Below are positions 47,282-57,039 of a stretch of DNA of 64,000 bases, piece by piece; positions within the stretch are counted from its first letter, which is position 1; every line of letters begins with the position of its first letter. The notes beneath the pieces are model-generated. The model made no database searches and was not told where the DNA came from. It saw only the letters and a list, made by a program, of their open reading frames with translations. Source of the stretch: Methylomonas sp. LL1 (GTDB taxonomy: Bacteria; Pseudomonadota; Gammaproteobacteria; Methylococcales; Methylomonadaceae); contig NZ_CP064653.1 in assembly GCF_015711015.1 (NCBI RefSeq), positions 2,232,001-2,296,000 on the forward strand. The letters run 5' to 3'. Position numbers and translations under genes: made by a program.

Positions 47282-48853
47282 TCACGACGCTTTGCCGCGG
47301 AATTTTTGGGCGGCAGCCGTGACCAACAACCCGAGCAAACCCAACCATAAAAGCCCCGGCATCAAGCCGATATGCCGCTGATAAAAAGTCGCTTGAGGCT
47401 GTGTTTGATAAGCGACACGATAAGCCCCCGCCCAACTGGTATCCATGGGCGATAGGGCCAAGACCTCGCCGTTCGCCAACGACACGGTCGAAATTCCGGT
47501 ATTGGTGACCCGCAGCACCGGTCGTCTGAATTCTATGCCTCTCGCCAAAGTCATATATAGATGTTGATAAGGCTCCTGCCAGTTGCCGTACCACGAATCA
47601 TTGGTCACATTGACGATGAATTGCGCGCCCAGATCGGCCAGCCCCTTGGAAAACTCGGGGAACAAACTCTCGTAACAAACTTGCGGCCCCATGGCGTAAC
47701 CATTGAATTTCAACAACATGGTCGGACCTGGGCCTCGCCCGAAATGGCTCACCATCGGCAACATGGCTCTAAGCCAAGGAAAGGTTTCTTCACCCGGAAT
47801 ATATTCGCCCAAGGCCAGCAGAATGGTCTTGCTGTAATGCGGTTCGGTGACGATTCCCTGTTTGTCGATCGCAAACAGGGAGTTTGTAATCAATCCCGAG
47901 TCCTGATCCTTGGCATACGAACCCGTAATCAAGGCGACTTGATGTGTCCGCAAAAAATCTTGCAAGGATTGGGCGAGAACTGATTGGTTGTATGCTCCCC
48001 CCAGCATTGCGGGAAAAGCCGTTTCCGACCACATGACAAAATCGACTGTCGGATTTTTGACCAGGCCTTCGGCGGTGATCTGAAGATATTTTCTTAAAAT
48101 TTCAAATTGAAAACCTTTACCGTGCTCCATGGCCTGCTTTTCCATGTTGCCGATATTCGCCTGTACCAGCAAGGCGGAAAAGGAGGCGTCCGGCTCCGGC
48201 AAACGGCTTTTTAGCCAAACACCGCCAGCATTAAGTCCTAAAAAAACCATCAAAATCGCTACGAAACCTAGTTTACCGATAGTTCGAGCGCGCGCTTGCC
48301 ACGCCGCCAAAACCAGCAGATTGGCCAGTATGGTCAACATGCTCAAGCCGGTAAAACCGATGATTTCGGCCCATTGGTAAATCGGCAGGCCGGCGCCATA
48401 CCAGCTATAACCGAAATTCCATTTGAACAACATCGGCACGTAGAGTTCGGTTAGCGCCGTGAATACGGCCATCAGTGCAAACGCAGCCCAACCATTTAAA
48501 GCACAAAGCTTGCGGCTCCAGAACCAGAGCATTCCAGCGACAGGCACGAACAAATGCCCAAACAAGGCAAACAACATCATACCGATGCCGGACACGAACC
48601 AATTCACCTTGGCGAATTCATGCAAGGTGAAAGTCACCCAGTTGAATCCGATCAAGGTATAGATAAAGCTGGTCAGCACCCCGCTCAGTAAAACAGCGCT
48701 CAGTTTTTGCTGTTGCCGCCAAAACAACCACAACGGTACAAAACAAAACAACGAAGCCCAGGGCGGAAAAGGAATATAACTGGTGCCTATGAAAATACCG
48801 GACAATACCGGCAACCACCATTGAGAGTTTCTAGCCGGCCAAAGCTTATGCAT
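47282..48853 (-). CDS. lnt: Apolipoprotein N-acyltransferase
   Basis: A 523-residue membrane nitrilase-type enzyme that adds the third acyl chain to lipoproteins. About seven N-terminal helices, then the carbon-nitrogen hydrolase domain with Glu in WSETAFP, Lys in the ITGSYAKDQ region and Cys in GPQVCYESLFPEF. Length is standard. Monocistronic here. Confidence 0.94.
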   Translation of the reverse strand: MHKLWPARNSQWWLPVLSGIFIGTSYIPFPPWASLFCFVPLWLFWRQQQKLSAVLLSGVLTSFIYTLIGFNWVTFTLHEFAKVNWFVSGIGMMLFALFGHLFVPVAGMLWFWSRKLCALNGWAAFALMAVFTALTELYVPMLFKWNFGYSWYGAGLPIYQWAEIIGFTGLSMLTILANLLVLAAWQARARTIGKLGFVAILMVFLGLNAGGVWLKSRLPEPDASFSALLVQANIGNMEKQAMEHGKGFQFEILRKYLQITAEGLVKNPTVDFVMWSETAFPAMLGGAYNQSVLAQSLQDFLRTHQVALITGSYAKDQDSGLITNSLFAIDKQGIVTEPHYSKTILLALGEYIPGEETFPWLRAMLPMVSHFGRGPGPTMLLKFNGYAMGPQVCYESLFPEFSKGLADLGAQFIVNVTNDSWYGNWQEPYQHLYMTLARGIEFRRPVLRVTNTGISTVSLANGEVLALSPMDTSWAGAYRVAYQTQPQATFYQRHIGLMPGLLWLGLLGLLVTAAAQKFRGKAS

Positions 48854-48985
48854 ACTGATTCATCTTGTCCTAGGATTGAAAAGCCGGCATTGTACCTAAT
48901 GGTGCCATCGAACGATCTTAAAACCCTCTTTGATAGCCCATGGTCCAACCAGATTATCAGCGCGATTTGAGCACGCTGAAAAAAG

Positions 48986-51337
48986 CTAACCAGGCTCTGA
49001 ATCCCAACAAGGGTAATCGGTATAACCGAGGGTGGGGTCTTGTAACCCATAGCCATAAAAAGTATCGCTATGAAAGGGATTCAAAGGCAGATTAAGTTGC
49101 AGCCGGCGCACTAAATCGGGGTTGGCAATAAAGTCCTTCCCAAAAGAAACCGCATCCGCCTCTTCCGCCGCGATGACTTGCCGGGCCGTGTCTCGATCGA
49201 ATGCTTCATTGGCAATCAAAACTCCGCCGAAACGTTTTTTTAAGAGTGGGCTGATGCGATCATCGCCCAGTGATTCGCGAGTAAAAATAAAGGCAATGCC
49301 ACGTTGACCTAATTGTTCCGCCACATAAGCAAAAGTATGCACTGGATTCGAATCGCCCATGGAATGCGCGTCGCCCCTGGGTGCCAGATGTACCCCGACT
49401 CGCCCCGCGCCCCATACCGAAATGACGGCATCAGTGACTTCCAGCAGCAGTCGAGCGCGATTTTCTATCGAGCCGCCATAGCTATCGTTACGATGGTTGG
49501 TACTGTCTTGCAAGAATTGGTCGAGCAAGTAACCGTTGGCGCCATGGATTTCCACGCCATCAAAACCGGCCCGTTTGGCATTTTCCGCCCCCTTGCGGTA
49601 GGCCTCGATGATGCCGGGAATTTCATCCAACTCCAAAGCGCGTGGCGTCACAAATTCTCGCTGGGGACGCAACAAGCTAACAAACCCCTCGGGCGCAATA
49701 GCGCTGGGAGCGACAGGCAGTTCGCCGTTGAGATATTCGGGATGAGAAACCCTGCCGACATGCCATAACTGTAGAAAAATACGCCCGCAGGCCTCATGAA
49801 CAGCCTGGGTAATTTTGGTCCAGCCCTCGACTTGCTGGTCCGACCAAATGCCCGGCGTGTCAGGATAGCCGACACCGTGGGGGCAAACACTGGTCGCTTC
49901 GGTTAAGATCAATCCGGCACAGGCTCTTTGAGCGTAGTATTCCGCCATCAGGGCATTGGGCACTCTTCCCGCACTCGCGCGGCAACGTGTCAACGGCGCC
50001 ATTACGATACGGTTAGGTAGATTAATGTCGCCGACCTTGATGGGGTCAAACAGAATATTCACGGTGTTCTCCTTTGTTAAAGCGGTTTGAAATTGCCGCG
50101 CCAGCAACTCGATTGCTCGACCAACGCCATTATTTGCTTGCATTTGAGAGCCAATGCGTTGGGCTTGGCTACTATAGCAAGGTTCGGACACTATGCCGTC
50201 TATAGCCCGCGCCAATGCCTCGGCCGCCACTGTTTTTGCCGGCAGCGGTTTGCCCGCCACTCCCAATGCCTGAAGCTGCCTAGCCCAAAACAATTGCTCA
50301 TCCATAAAGGGAATCACCACCGACGGACAACCCGAGCGGATAGCGGCATGCGTGGTTCCGGCGCCGCCATGATGCACGACCGCGACGCAACGCGCGAATA
50401 CCGGCTGATGGGGATGTTTGCCGATAAAGTAGACATTGTCTTGCCGGCAATCCGCCGGATAGCGGTTTGAACTGGTTTGGATGATGGCCCGGCGGCCGGA
50501 CAGCTCAACCGCCCGCAAAAACAAATCCATGCTCCATTCCGGTACGGCCTGTTGTAAGCTGCCAAAGGTCATATACACGGGCGGCGGACCGTCTTCCAGA
50601 AATGCCAGCAAGGCATCCGGCCATGTCCAGTGCCGGACATCTTCAGTCAAATTCAAAAAACCGCAACTTCGATGAAACGGCCGCCAATGCTCGCTACCAC
50701 GGCAAAACACCGGATCGACCGCGACCAGATTCAATTGTTGCGAAGTCAGCAACTCGCTGAGCATATTGACCGGCGGCGTTTGACCAGCTTCTCGCCATAA
50801 ACGCGTCAACGGTCGCCTCAATGCCCAGTTGAATACCGCATCCAGCAGTTTCCAGCTTAGCGGATTGATAAATTTTCCAAGGTCGGGAAAACCGAAGGGA
50901 GGCAACAGTGGATTGGGAATCGCGGCATGACAGAACGTCACGCTGTAAAACGGTTTATTTGCCAGCAGCGCGGCTAATTTCAACGGATACAGAAAATGGT
51001 GGCCTATCACGCAATCGTTTTCCGCCACCAAAGTTTGAGCGGCTTGATAGATCGATTGCTCGCTGGGAAAGAATGCCTCATCCAATAAAGCCCTCAACCA
51101 CTGCAAGGGATGCATGCGAAATGAACGCTCGGCGAAATCCTGCATATCGAAGTCGATATGTTCCGGGACTTGCCGATAAGCAATCCGCATTTGCCCGCAC
51201 AGCGTTTGATAGCTTTGATTGTCGATGCTGCTGACCACCAAGGTGACCTGATGCCCGGCTTTTTGCAAACCATCGGCCAATGCCAGCAAGGGCCGAACAT
51301 CGCCATTGGATCCCCAGGTTTGGATGCCGATTTTCAT
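48986..51337 (-). CDS. In-frame fusion: UGT-type glycosyltransferase joined to Old Yellow Enzyme
   Basis: A 783-codon frame from ATG 51337 (MKIGIQTWGSNGDVRP); a TTG 15 bases upstream is possible. Residues 1 to about 420 are a GT1/MGT-type sterol/lipid glucosyltransferase-like enzyme with the diagnostic VHHGGAGTTHAAI (about 320). Residues 426-783 are an NADH:flavin oxidoreductase of the OYE/NemA family: IVMAPLTRCRA, LWHVGRVSHP and GVEIHGANGYLLDQF with the substrate-binding His-x2-Asn. No stop separates them, but a perfect AAGGAG and a GTG lie right at the joint (50060-50074), so OYE may also be made alone (358 residues). Confidence 0.85.
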   Translation of the reverse strand: MKIGIQTWGSNGDVRPLLALADGLQKAGHQVTLVVSSIDNQSYQTLCGQMRIAYRQVPEHIDFDMQDFAERSFRMHPLQWLRALLDEAFFPSEQSIYQAAQTLVAENDCVIGHHFLYPLKLAALLANKPFYSVTFCHAAIPNPLLPPFGFPDLGKFINPLSWKLLDAVFNWALRRPLTRLWREAGQTPPVNMLSELLTSQQLNLVAVDPVFCRGSEHWRPFHRSCGFLNLTEDVRHWTWPDALLAFLEDGPPPVYMTFGSLQQAVPEWSMDLFLRAVELSGRRAIIQTSSNRYPADCRQDNVYFIGKHPHQPVFARCVAVVHHGGAGTTHAAIRSGCPSVVIPFMDEQLFWARQLQALGVAGKPLPAKTVAAEALARAIDGIVSEPCYSSQAQRIGSQMQANNGVGRAIELLARQFQTALTKENTVNILFDPIKVGDINLPNRIVMAPLTRCRASAGRVPNALMAEYYAQRACAGLILTEATSVCPHGVGYPDTPGIWSDQQVEGWTKITQAVHEACGRIFLQLWHVGRVSHPEYLNGELPVAPSAIAPEGFVSLLRPQREFVTPRALELDEIPGIIEAYRKGAENAKRAGFDGVEIHGANGYLLDQFLQDSTNHRNDSYGGSIENRARLLLEVTDAVISVWGAGRVGVHLAPRGDAHSMGDSNPVHTFAYVAEQLGQRGIAFIFTRESLGDDRISPLLKKRFGGVLIANEAFDRDTARQVIAAEEADAVSFGKDFIANPDLVRRLQLNLPLNPFHSDTFYGYGLQDPTLGYTDYPCWDSEPG
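50060..50074 (-). promoter_or_regulatory. Internal ribosome site and GTG start for the OYE half
   Basis: AAGGAG at 50069-50074 precedes a GTG (50062-50060) by six bases; the following codons (NILFDPIKVGD) are the usual beginning of OYE proteins. This strongly suggests independent initiation of the oxidoreductase inside the longer open frame. Confidence 0.7.
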
Positions 51338-51352
51338 GGCGCTTAAAGGCAA

Positions 51353-51904
51353 TTAATGCTTAATTGGGCCGCTCTGGTTATAAATCGCTTCAAACAGCTG
51401 AATCACGACAAAAATCATCGTTTTACTGATTCGCACTGCTTCAATCGATGGCCGGTATTCCGCAACGTATTGGTCGATCGACAGGTTCATAAAGTTCACT
51501 AATCCTGTTTGCGCATTACTATCGATCATACGTCCGGCAAAACGATCCTGTAATTGATTACGGATTTTCGAATCCATTGGCTGATCAGTCATAAATGACT
51601 GTAACTCCGCCCCCAATAAACCCGCGAACTTTTCTATCCAATCCACCCCCATGCTTTGCTGAGTGGGTAAAGCGCCGAAAGCATTCTGAAAAACACATAG
51701 AACATCAAAACACAAGTCCATGAATAGGTAAGCCATATTTTGATCTTTCTCGGCGATCATTGATGGAAAGATACCCAAAATGGTATGCGCCAATGCCGGC
51801 TGGTTGTTCTGAAACTGCTCAAGCATTGCTCTGCCTGCATTTTCGTCCTGGCTTTTGGCATATTGCAGAGCCGAATAGAGTTGTTGGTCGGTTAGTTCTT
51901 GCAT
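51353..51904 (-). CDS. Hypothetical helical protein
   Basis: A 183-residue protein, all-helical by appearance, with Gln/Asp-rich N-terminus (DQQLYSALQYAKSQDEN) and two amphipathic helices, the last hydrophobic (TMIFVVIQLFEAIY). No family recognised. Ends 15 bases before the GT-OYE start and follows the GNAT gene by two bases, so it is probably translated from the same transcript. Confidence 0.6.
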   Translation of the reverse strand: MQELTDQQLYSALQYAKSQDENAGRAMLEQFQNNQPALAHTILGIFPSMIAEKDQNMAYLFMDLCFDVLCVFQNAFGALPTQQSMGVDWIEKFAGLLGAELQSFMTDQPMDSKIRNQLQDRFAGRMIDSNAQTGLVNFMNLSIDQYVAEYRPSIEAVRISKTMIFVVIQLFEAIYNQSGPIKH

Positions 51905-51906
51905 GG

Positions 51907-52410
51907 TTAATCGTTGTTATTGAAATTGTTTTTTTCACGGTCATGACTAAGTACGACGCGCATGATGGTAACTAAATGTCCGCGATACTCTTCTTGTTTA
52001 AAAATCCGCCAGCCCAGTTTTTGATAGAATGACACTCGATCCGGCGTAAAAAGATAAAGGGCATCAATACCGGCGTATTTGGCTTGTTGCATGACATGCT
52101 TAACCAGGCGGCCGCCTATCCCTCGATTGCGGAATTCCGGCGCCACGAACACACTAGCCAACCAAGGCGTCAGCTCGGGTCGGGTGTCCATATCATTCTC
52201 GATGATGGCGGCCGAACCCATGAGTATCCCCTGTTTTGCGATGAAAGTGCTGGGCACCAGATCATCGCTTAAGTAAGACTGCATATATTCGATGCGGTGA
52301 TCGATGCTTCGGCCTGGATTCAGTGCTAACCACTCGTGATGATGCCAGGCTGCTAATTGCGGAATGTGGTGCGACTGGTCCCTGAGATTTAGGATTTGGA
52401 TTAAAGACAC
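51907..52410 (-). CDS. GNAT-family N-acetyltransferase
   Basis: A 167-residue GNAT protein. The acetyl-CoA loop is seen as FVAPEFRNRGIGGRLVKHV (about 89-107; R/Q-x2-G-x-G/A). The substrate is unknown. Start of the transcript that includes the hypothetical gene and the GT-OYE fusion. Confidence 0.88.
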   Translation of the reverse strand: MSLIQILNLRDQSHHIPQLAAWHHHEWLALNPGRSIDHRIEYMQSYLSDDLVPSTFIAKQGILMGSAAIIENDMDTRPELTPWLASVFVAPEFRNRGIGGRLVKHVMQQAKYAGIDALYLFTPDRVSFYQKLGWRIFKQEEYRGHLVTIMRVVLSHDREKNNFNNND

Positions 52411-52517
52411 AATTCAGCTCTGTATTTCATGGAGTTAATCAGATTGAGCAGCAAACCTTATGAATTTCGATTTGGGATCATGCCTCTGGCAACATGATCG
52501 AAGGTAACGAACGGCAT

Positions 52518-53153
52518 CTACCAAAACTTCCACCACGAACGTGATCGCCTAAAGCGTGCCAAAGGGATGCTTTCGGGTTCCAACAGATTTGGATTGATCA
52601 TCCCTTCGAGTTGATAGCCAAACAACTCACACAAAGCGGCCTCGCCCAATTCGAGAGGATGAAATGGAAATGGATAGTCGTCCTCCGGATCGCATGCGGG
52701 ATGTCGGCCGGACCAGTAGGGTTCTTCGAATGCTAGTCTTGGGCCTATGTTCTCCAAAACTCCGCTGTCCGGCGAAAGGCTAACAGATCTTTCGAGTGTG
52801 CCATTAACCCATATTGCGTAAGCAAACCAATCAACAACGCTATGCATCGCGTGAAGATAAACGGTTTTATCCAATGAAACGTCGAGAAACCTGGTATCTA
52901 ATTTGGAGGGATAGTCGATTCCGAATTCCTTTGCGGCAATAATGTTCAGTCCCGGAAAGCAACCAACGAGAAGTTCATTGTCTGGTGGACAGGTAAGGGA
53001 CAGGTCGCCATCCTCAAGCATGACGAGTTTCTCGGAAGGGAACAGCTTTCTCGCAAGCGCGAAACTGGCTTGCCTATCCATTTGAGGATTCGATTTCAAT
53101 ATTTCGCGCGCGTTTCCATCAACGCACGCAAGCATCCAGGTTTTTGCGCCCAT
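52518..53153 (-). CDS. DUF6928 family protein
   Basis: A 211-residue protein that matches the DUF6928 pattern: MGAKTWMLACVDGNARE at the start, LTCPPDNELLVGCFPG (about 54-69) and AAKEFGIDYPS. Family members are mostly seen in actinobacteria, which hints at transfer. No function is known. The C-terminus (RSRSWWKFW) is basic and aromatic. Confidence 0.75.
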   Translation of the reverse strand: MGAKTWMLACVDGNAREILKSNPQMDRQASFALARKLFPSEKLVMLEDGDLSLTCPPDNELLVGCFPGLNIIAAKEFGIDYPSKLDTRFLDVSLDKTVYLHAMHSVVDWFAYAIWVNGTLERSVSLSPDSGVLENIGPRLAFEEPYWSGRHPACDPEDDYPFPFHPLELGEAALCELFGYQLEGMINPNLLEPESIPLARFRRSRSWWKFW

Positions 53154-53321
53154 TTATCCCTCCCAGTAATTCCAAATTGCATCTAACGTTCGGCATAGTC
53201 GGAATCATTGACATCCAGACCGCTTGCGGCTGCAATCAACCCATCCGCGATCAACGGAAAAAATGCGGTACAAAAACAACAGCTCATTGATGGCGACAGC
53301 TTTACATTATTGAGCGCCAGG

Positions 53322-53813
53322 TCATGCGAACTTTTTGCTAAGCAGGGGATACAAATCATATACATCATCCTCGGCCCACTCTTCGCCGGAAGGTTCACTG
53401 GGGAAGGAAACCTCTCGCTTAGGAACGCTGCCTACCGCCGCCGCTACACCATCCGTCACGGCATATTGAAACCCCTCGTAAAACCAACTGTCTTCGTCGA
53501 AGTCTTCTTCGGCCAAGCTGTCAGGATCGGCAAGCGCGCTTTCAAACGCTCGGCGGCCGCGAGATATCAAGGCAGAGCAAAAATCGGAGAACGAATCATC
53601 GCCACAACCGCCGTGGATCACATAGGCAGCGCCCCACAAACGCCAATCATAGGCCCGCGCCATCATCAGGTCGAAGAGGCGCGCAAATCCAATGGCATCA
53701 TCCCTTGACAGCTTCGAGATTATGGTTTTGATGACTTCGCATTTGTGGTCCATATCACCGCTCGACTGTTCATGGGCGCGCTGCACAATTTCCCAAAATT
53801 TAATTTCATCCAC
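53322..53813 (-). CDS. DUF4240 domain protein
   Basis: A 163-residue DUF4240 protein. Marks: the start MDEIKFWEIVQRAHEQS, LMMARAYDWRLWGAAYVI and DSWFYEGFQYAV. Function unknown. DUF4240 genes are often near polymorphic-toxin/immunity or mobile loci. Here it is paired with the DUF6928 gene, separated by a 168-bp gap without a gene. Confidence 0.75.
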   Translation of the reverse strand: MDEIKFWEIVQRAHEQSSGDMDHKCEVIKTIISKLSRDDAIGFARLFDLMMARAYDWRLWGAAYVIHGGCGDDSFSDFCSALISRGRRAFESALADPDSLAEEDFDEDSWFYEGFQYAVTDGVAAAVGSVPKREVSFPSEPSGEEWAEDDVYDLYPLLSKKFA

Positions 53814-53949
53814 AACACTCTCCTATTGCTCATAACATTTGAGGCGAGAAGCATGATGGGGCGGCTCTCGGCCTGAAACTCACCGAGGGCCTCCCGGCCT
53901 TTTAGGCGTTGAATCTACTTTTCGACGCTAAACAACTCTAAGGTACGTT

Positions 53950-54408
53950 TCAAAACGGAATATCGTCATCAAAGTCATCATAGCTGGCCGGTGCTGGTTG
54001 CGAGCTGGTAGCCGGACCGGATGGCCGATTGTCGTAGCTGCTGGCGGGAGGCGCGTTGTCGGAATAATTGGCGGTGCCGCCGCTGCGACTGTCCAGCATG
54101 TTCATCTGTTCACCAATAATCCCGGTACGGTATACATCGACCCCGTCCTTTTGGTATTTGTCGGTTTTAATCCGTCCTTCGACATAGACCTGGCTGCCTT
54201 TTTTCAAATATTCGCCGCATACCTTGGCAACCGGACCAAAGAACGTCACCCGATGCCATTCGGTTTCTTCCTTGCGCTCACCGGAATTACGGTCTTTCCA
54301 GCGCCGACTGGTGGCGAGATTTAGCGTTGCGATGGGGTCTCCGCTCGGCATGTAGCGAATTTCCGGATCGGCGCCCAGACGGCCGATCAGCATGACTTTG
54401 TTCAACAT
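53950..54408 (-). CDS. ssb: Single-stranded DNA-binding protein
   Basis: A 152-residue SSB with an OB fold (about 1-105; [49 protein letters not shown]), a disordered Gly/Pro/Ser linker and the acidic DDDIPF tail that recruits partners. It lies next to the YajR-type transporter gene and uvrA, a common gammaproteobacterial arrangement. Confidence 0.97.
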   Translation of the reverse strand: MLNKVMLIGRLGADPEIRYMPSGDPIATLNLATSRRWKDRNSGERKEETEWHRVTFFGPVAKVCGEYLKKGSQVYVEGRIKTDKYQKDGVDVYRTGIIGEQMNMLDSRSGGTANYSDNAPPASSYDNRPSGPATSSQPAPASYDDFDDDIPF

Positions 54409-54444
54409 AGTTGTCTCCGTATAAAAAATTTCAACGGCATTGGC

Positions 54445-55830
54445 TTACTGCCACTGCCTTAAAAAAATATTCAATTGGTCTTTGTTCAGTTGCTGGCTGT
54501 CGACCTTCAAATAAGCGGTATTTTCCTCGAAATGCAATCGCACTTCCTCGACACCGTTGATGGTCAGCAATTGCCTGGAAAACTCAGCACCGCGTTCCGG
54601 TTTGATGGCTTGCAGCGATAGCAGCAGATTGGCCAGATAACGCGGCGGAGACATGAACAACGCAATCAACGCCCAACTGGCGGCCACGATCGCCGAAAAC
54701 ACGAACACCGAAGCCGGACCAAATTCGGCATACAGCCAGCCGCCGCTGGCGCCGCCGATAAAGGCGCCGATGAATTGGGCACTGGAATAAATCCCCATCG
54801 CCGTGCCTTTCAAATCGCCTGGCGCGGTCTTGGAAATCAGCGACGGCAAGGTCGCCTCCAGCAAATTGAAGCCACAGAAGAACACCCACAAGCAAACGAT
54901 CAAACCGATCAACTGCCCGTGCAACAGCACAAAACCCAGATTAGCAAGAATCAGCGAGACGATGGCACCGACAAAGACTTTTTTCATCTTCCGCTTTTTC
55001 TCGGCAATAATCACGAACGGAATAATCGCCGCCATCGACGTCACCAACACCGGCAAATAGACCTGCCAGTGGCTGCCACCGCCCAAGCCGGCGTCGCGCA
55101 TCAGTAGCGGCACCACCACGAAGCTGGCCATCAAAATTAGATGCAATGCAAAAATACCATAATTCAAGCGCAGCAGATCGGGGTTCTTGATCACCGAACC
55201 CAGCTCCGACGGGATATATTCGGCATCGCGGTGTATAGTGATTTTTTGCGGGTTTGGCACGACGAACAGGATCACCAATACCGCCAGCGCGGCCAGGATC
55301 GCAATCAGCCAGAAAATACCGCTGATGCCGAAATGATGCGCAATCACCGGCCCTATCGTCATCGCCACCCCAAACGAAACCCCGATGCTGGCGCCTATGG
55401 TCGCCATGGCTTTGGTGCGATTGACCTCCTGGGTCAAATCCGCCAGCAAGGCCATCACCGCCGCCGAAACCGCGCCGCACCCCTGCAAGGCGCGTCCAAC
55501 CAGCACGCCGTAAATATCGGTCGCCAGCGCCGCCACTACGCTACCCAGCAAAAACAGCAGCAAACCAATGACGATGATAGCCTTGCGGCTAAAACGGTCG
55601 GACAGCAAACCAAACGGTATTTGTAAAACCGCCTGAGTCAGCCCATAAATACCCATGGTCAAACCGACCAGTTTGGGCGTGGAGCCCGGCATTTGTTCGG
55701 TGAACAAAGACAACACCGGTAACAACATGAACAATCCCAGCATCCTGAGCGAATAGATACTAGCCAGCGAAACCGTCGCCCGCTTTTCCATGCTCGTCAT
55801 TGCGCCCGAAACATCCTGAACCTGTGTCAA
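54445..55830 (-). CDS. YajR-type MFS transporter with C-terminal YAM domain
   Basis: A 461-residue major facilitator with twelve helices, the MFS loop GLLSDRFSRK after helix 2 and a C-terminal ferredoxin-like YAM domain (about 395-461). Start is probably TTG at 55830, preceded by a strong GGGGAG six bases upstream; ATGs at 55800 and 55791 have poorer sites. Substrate unknown. Next to ssb, and divergent from uvrA past two accessory genes. Confidence 0.9.
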   Translation of the reverse strand: MTQVQDVSGAMTSMEKRATVSLASIYSLRMLGLFMLLPVLSLFTEQMPGSTPKLVGLTMGIYGLTQAVLQIPFGLLSDRFSRKAIIVIGLLLFLLGSVVAALATDIYGVLVGRALQGCGAVSAAVMALLADLTQEVNRTKAMATIGASIGVSFGVAMTIGPVIAHHFGISGIFWLIAILAALAVLVILFVVPNPQKITIHRDAEYIPSELGSVIKNPDLLRLNYGIFALHLILMASFVVVPLLMRDAGLGGGSHWQVYLPVLVTSMAAIIPFVIIAEKKRKMKKVFVGAIVSLILANLGFVLLHGQLIGLIVCLWVFFCGFNLLEATLPSLISKTAPGDLKGTAMGIYSSAQFIGAFIGGASGGWLYAEFGPASVFVFSAIVAASWALIALFMSPPRYLANLLLSLQAIKPERGAEFSRQLLTINGVEEVRLHFEENTAYLKVDSQQLNKDQLNIFLRQWQ

Positions 55831-55982
55831 ACCCCAACTCCCCTTTGCCTTGAATCGTTAAAGGTGGCTATAGTACCAGTTTATTGGCATCGCGCTCCAG
55901 CGTGGGAGTGCCACTCAAGCAGTATTTGCCAACGATTTTCGCATGTTAGAATGCTGCTAATTCCACCCATAGGAAACCAAAT

Positions 55983-56324
55983 ATGACCGCAATCATGTTC
56001 GATACCCATGAATTTATTAAAGAACTTAAAGGGGCGGGATTTAGCGAAGAACAAGCTGAAATCATCACCAAACTGCAAAAATCCGCTATTGCCGCAACCT
56101 TGGAGCAAGCAAAACATGATTATGATTTAGACGATCTGGCAACTAAACGCGATTTGAAGGAATTGGAATCCGGCCTGAAGCGGGACATCAAGGAACTTGA
56201 ATTGAAGCAAGACGCCAAACTGGCCGAAACCAAAAGCGAATTGATCCGCTGGATAGTCAGCGTGGGCTTGTTACAGACCGCCTTGATTTCGGCGTTGTTG
56301 CTTAAATTGAGTGCGTTGGGCTAA
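55983..56324 (+). CDS. DUF1640 coiled-coil membrane protein
   Basis: A 113-residue protein of the DUF1640 (CCDC90-like) family. A helical N-terminal part with FDTHEFIKELKGAGFSEEQAEII, a coiled coil (about 45-85) with LATKRDLKELESGLKRDI and a C-terminal membrane helix (about 90-110). Known across bacteria, role unclear. Inserted between the usually neighbouring MFS and uvrA genes. Confidence 0.8.
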   Translation: MTAIMFDTHEFIKELKGAGFSEEQAEIITKLQKSAIAATLEQAKHDYDLDDLATKRDLKELESGLKRDIKELELKQDAKLAETKSELIRWIVSVGLLQTALISALLLKLSALG

Positions 56325-56335
56325 GGCTAATAAAT

Positions 56336-56367
56336 AGGATGTGCTGAACGCAGTGAGGCGCATCGGT
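56336..56367. repeat. Sequence typical of dispersed palindromic elements
   Basis: AGGATGTGCTGAACGCAGTGAGGCGCATCGG resembles a widely dispersed bacterial intergenic repeat (GGATGTGC...GCGCATC ends). Only one copy in the window, so this is a recognition-based guess. Confidence 0.3.
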
Positions 56368-56430
56368 CGCGATTAATTCTCGCTTTGCATAGGCAGCCTA
56401 GAGGGTACCCACCTTATTGAGTTGGAAGCC

Positions 56431-56928
56431 ATGAGTAAAATCTTATCCTTGCTTAAAGCTAATATGGGCATAGTAATCCTATTTACTATTGCAACCCTTT
56501 TATGTAGTCAGCGACTCACGGCCTACATCATCATTCCAATTGCCATTCCCGCGCTGCTATACCAAAGCATCCAAATTCTGCGTTACTGGCATTCCCCCCA
56601 GCAACGCGCTATACGCCTGACTGCGATTGTCATTATTATTACGTCGCTAAGCAGCGTACTCGTTTTCCACATCTATCGACACTACAGCGTTCGGACCAAG
56701 AGCGAGCAAATCGCAAAAACTATCGAAATGTTTTACCTTAATAATAACCGATACCCCGATAAGCTTGAAGAAATGGGGATTGATCCCAAAGAAGTGCTCG
56801 ATTGTTGCGGATTGTATTTTCATGTCTATAACGACTCACCGGCTCTGACATACGATGTAACCTACATACCCATGGATTGGTGGAACTACAGCTTTACGAC
56901 CCATGAATGGATCTATATAGCTCCTTGA
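56431..56928 (+). CDS. Hypothetical membrane protein with periplasmic tail
   Basis: A 165-residue protein from ATG 56431 after GGAAG; a TTG nine bases upstream also works. Three hydrophobic segments in the first 90 residues, then a soluble domain with NNNRYPDKLEEMG, a pattern seen in pilin-like or type II secretion G-like proteins, and CC at about residue 127. No family assigned with confidence. Confidence 0.5.
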   Translation: MSKILSLLKANMGIVILFTIATLLCSQRLTAYIIIPIAIPALLYQSIQILRYWHSPQQRAIRLTAIVIIITSLSSVLVFHIYRHYSVRTKSEQIAKTIEMFYLNNNRYPDKLEEMGIDPKEVLDCCGLYFHVYNDSPALTYDVTYIPMDWWNYSFTTHEWIYIAP

Positions 56929-57039
56929 GCATCCCTTTACTGACCAAGCCAATGAGCTTCGATACCAAATCCCCCTTTGCCCAACCCCCACCATTCCCCG
57001 TATAGTATCGAGCTGTTCTAATTCCAGGAATTCACAGCA

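Noticed and set aside
53154-53949. Possible integron attC sites around the DUF6928/DUF4240 genes (ATCTAAC at 53181, GTTGAAT near 53908)
   Set aside because: Each spacer shows only one simple-site-like box; the paired RYYYAAC/GTTRRRY needed for an attC is missing, and no integrase is in the window.
56929-57039. LexA box upstream of uvrA
   Set aside because: CTGT and ACAG are both present but separated by 17 rather than 8 bases, so the consensus is not met.
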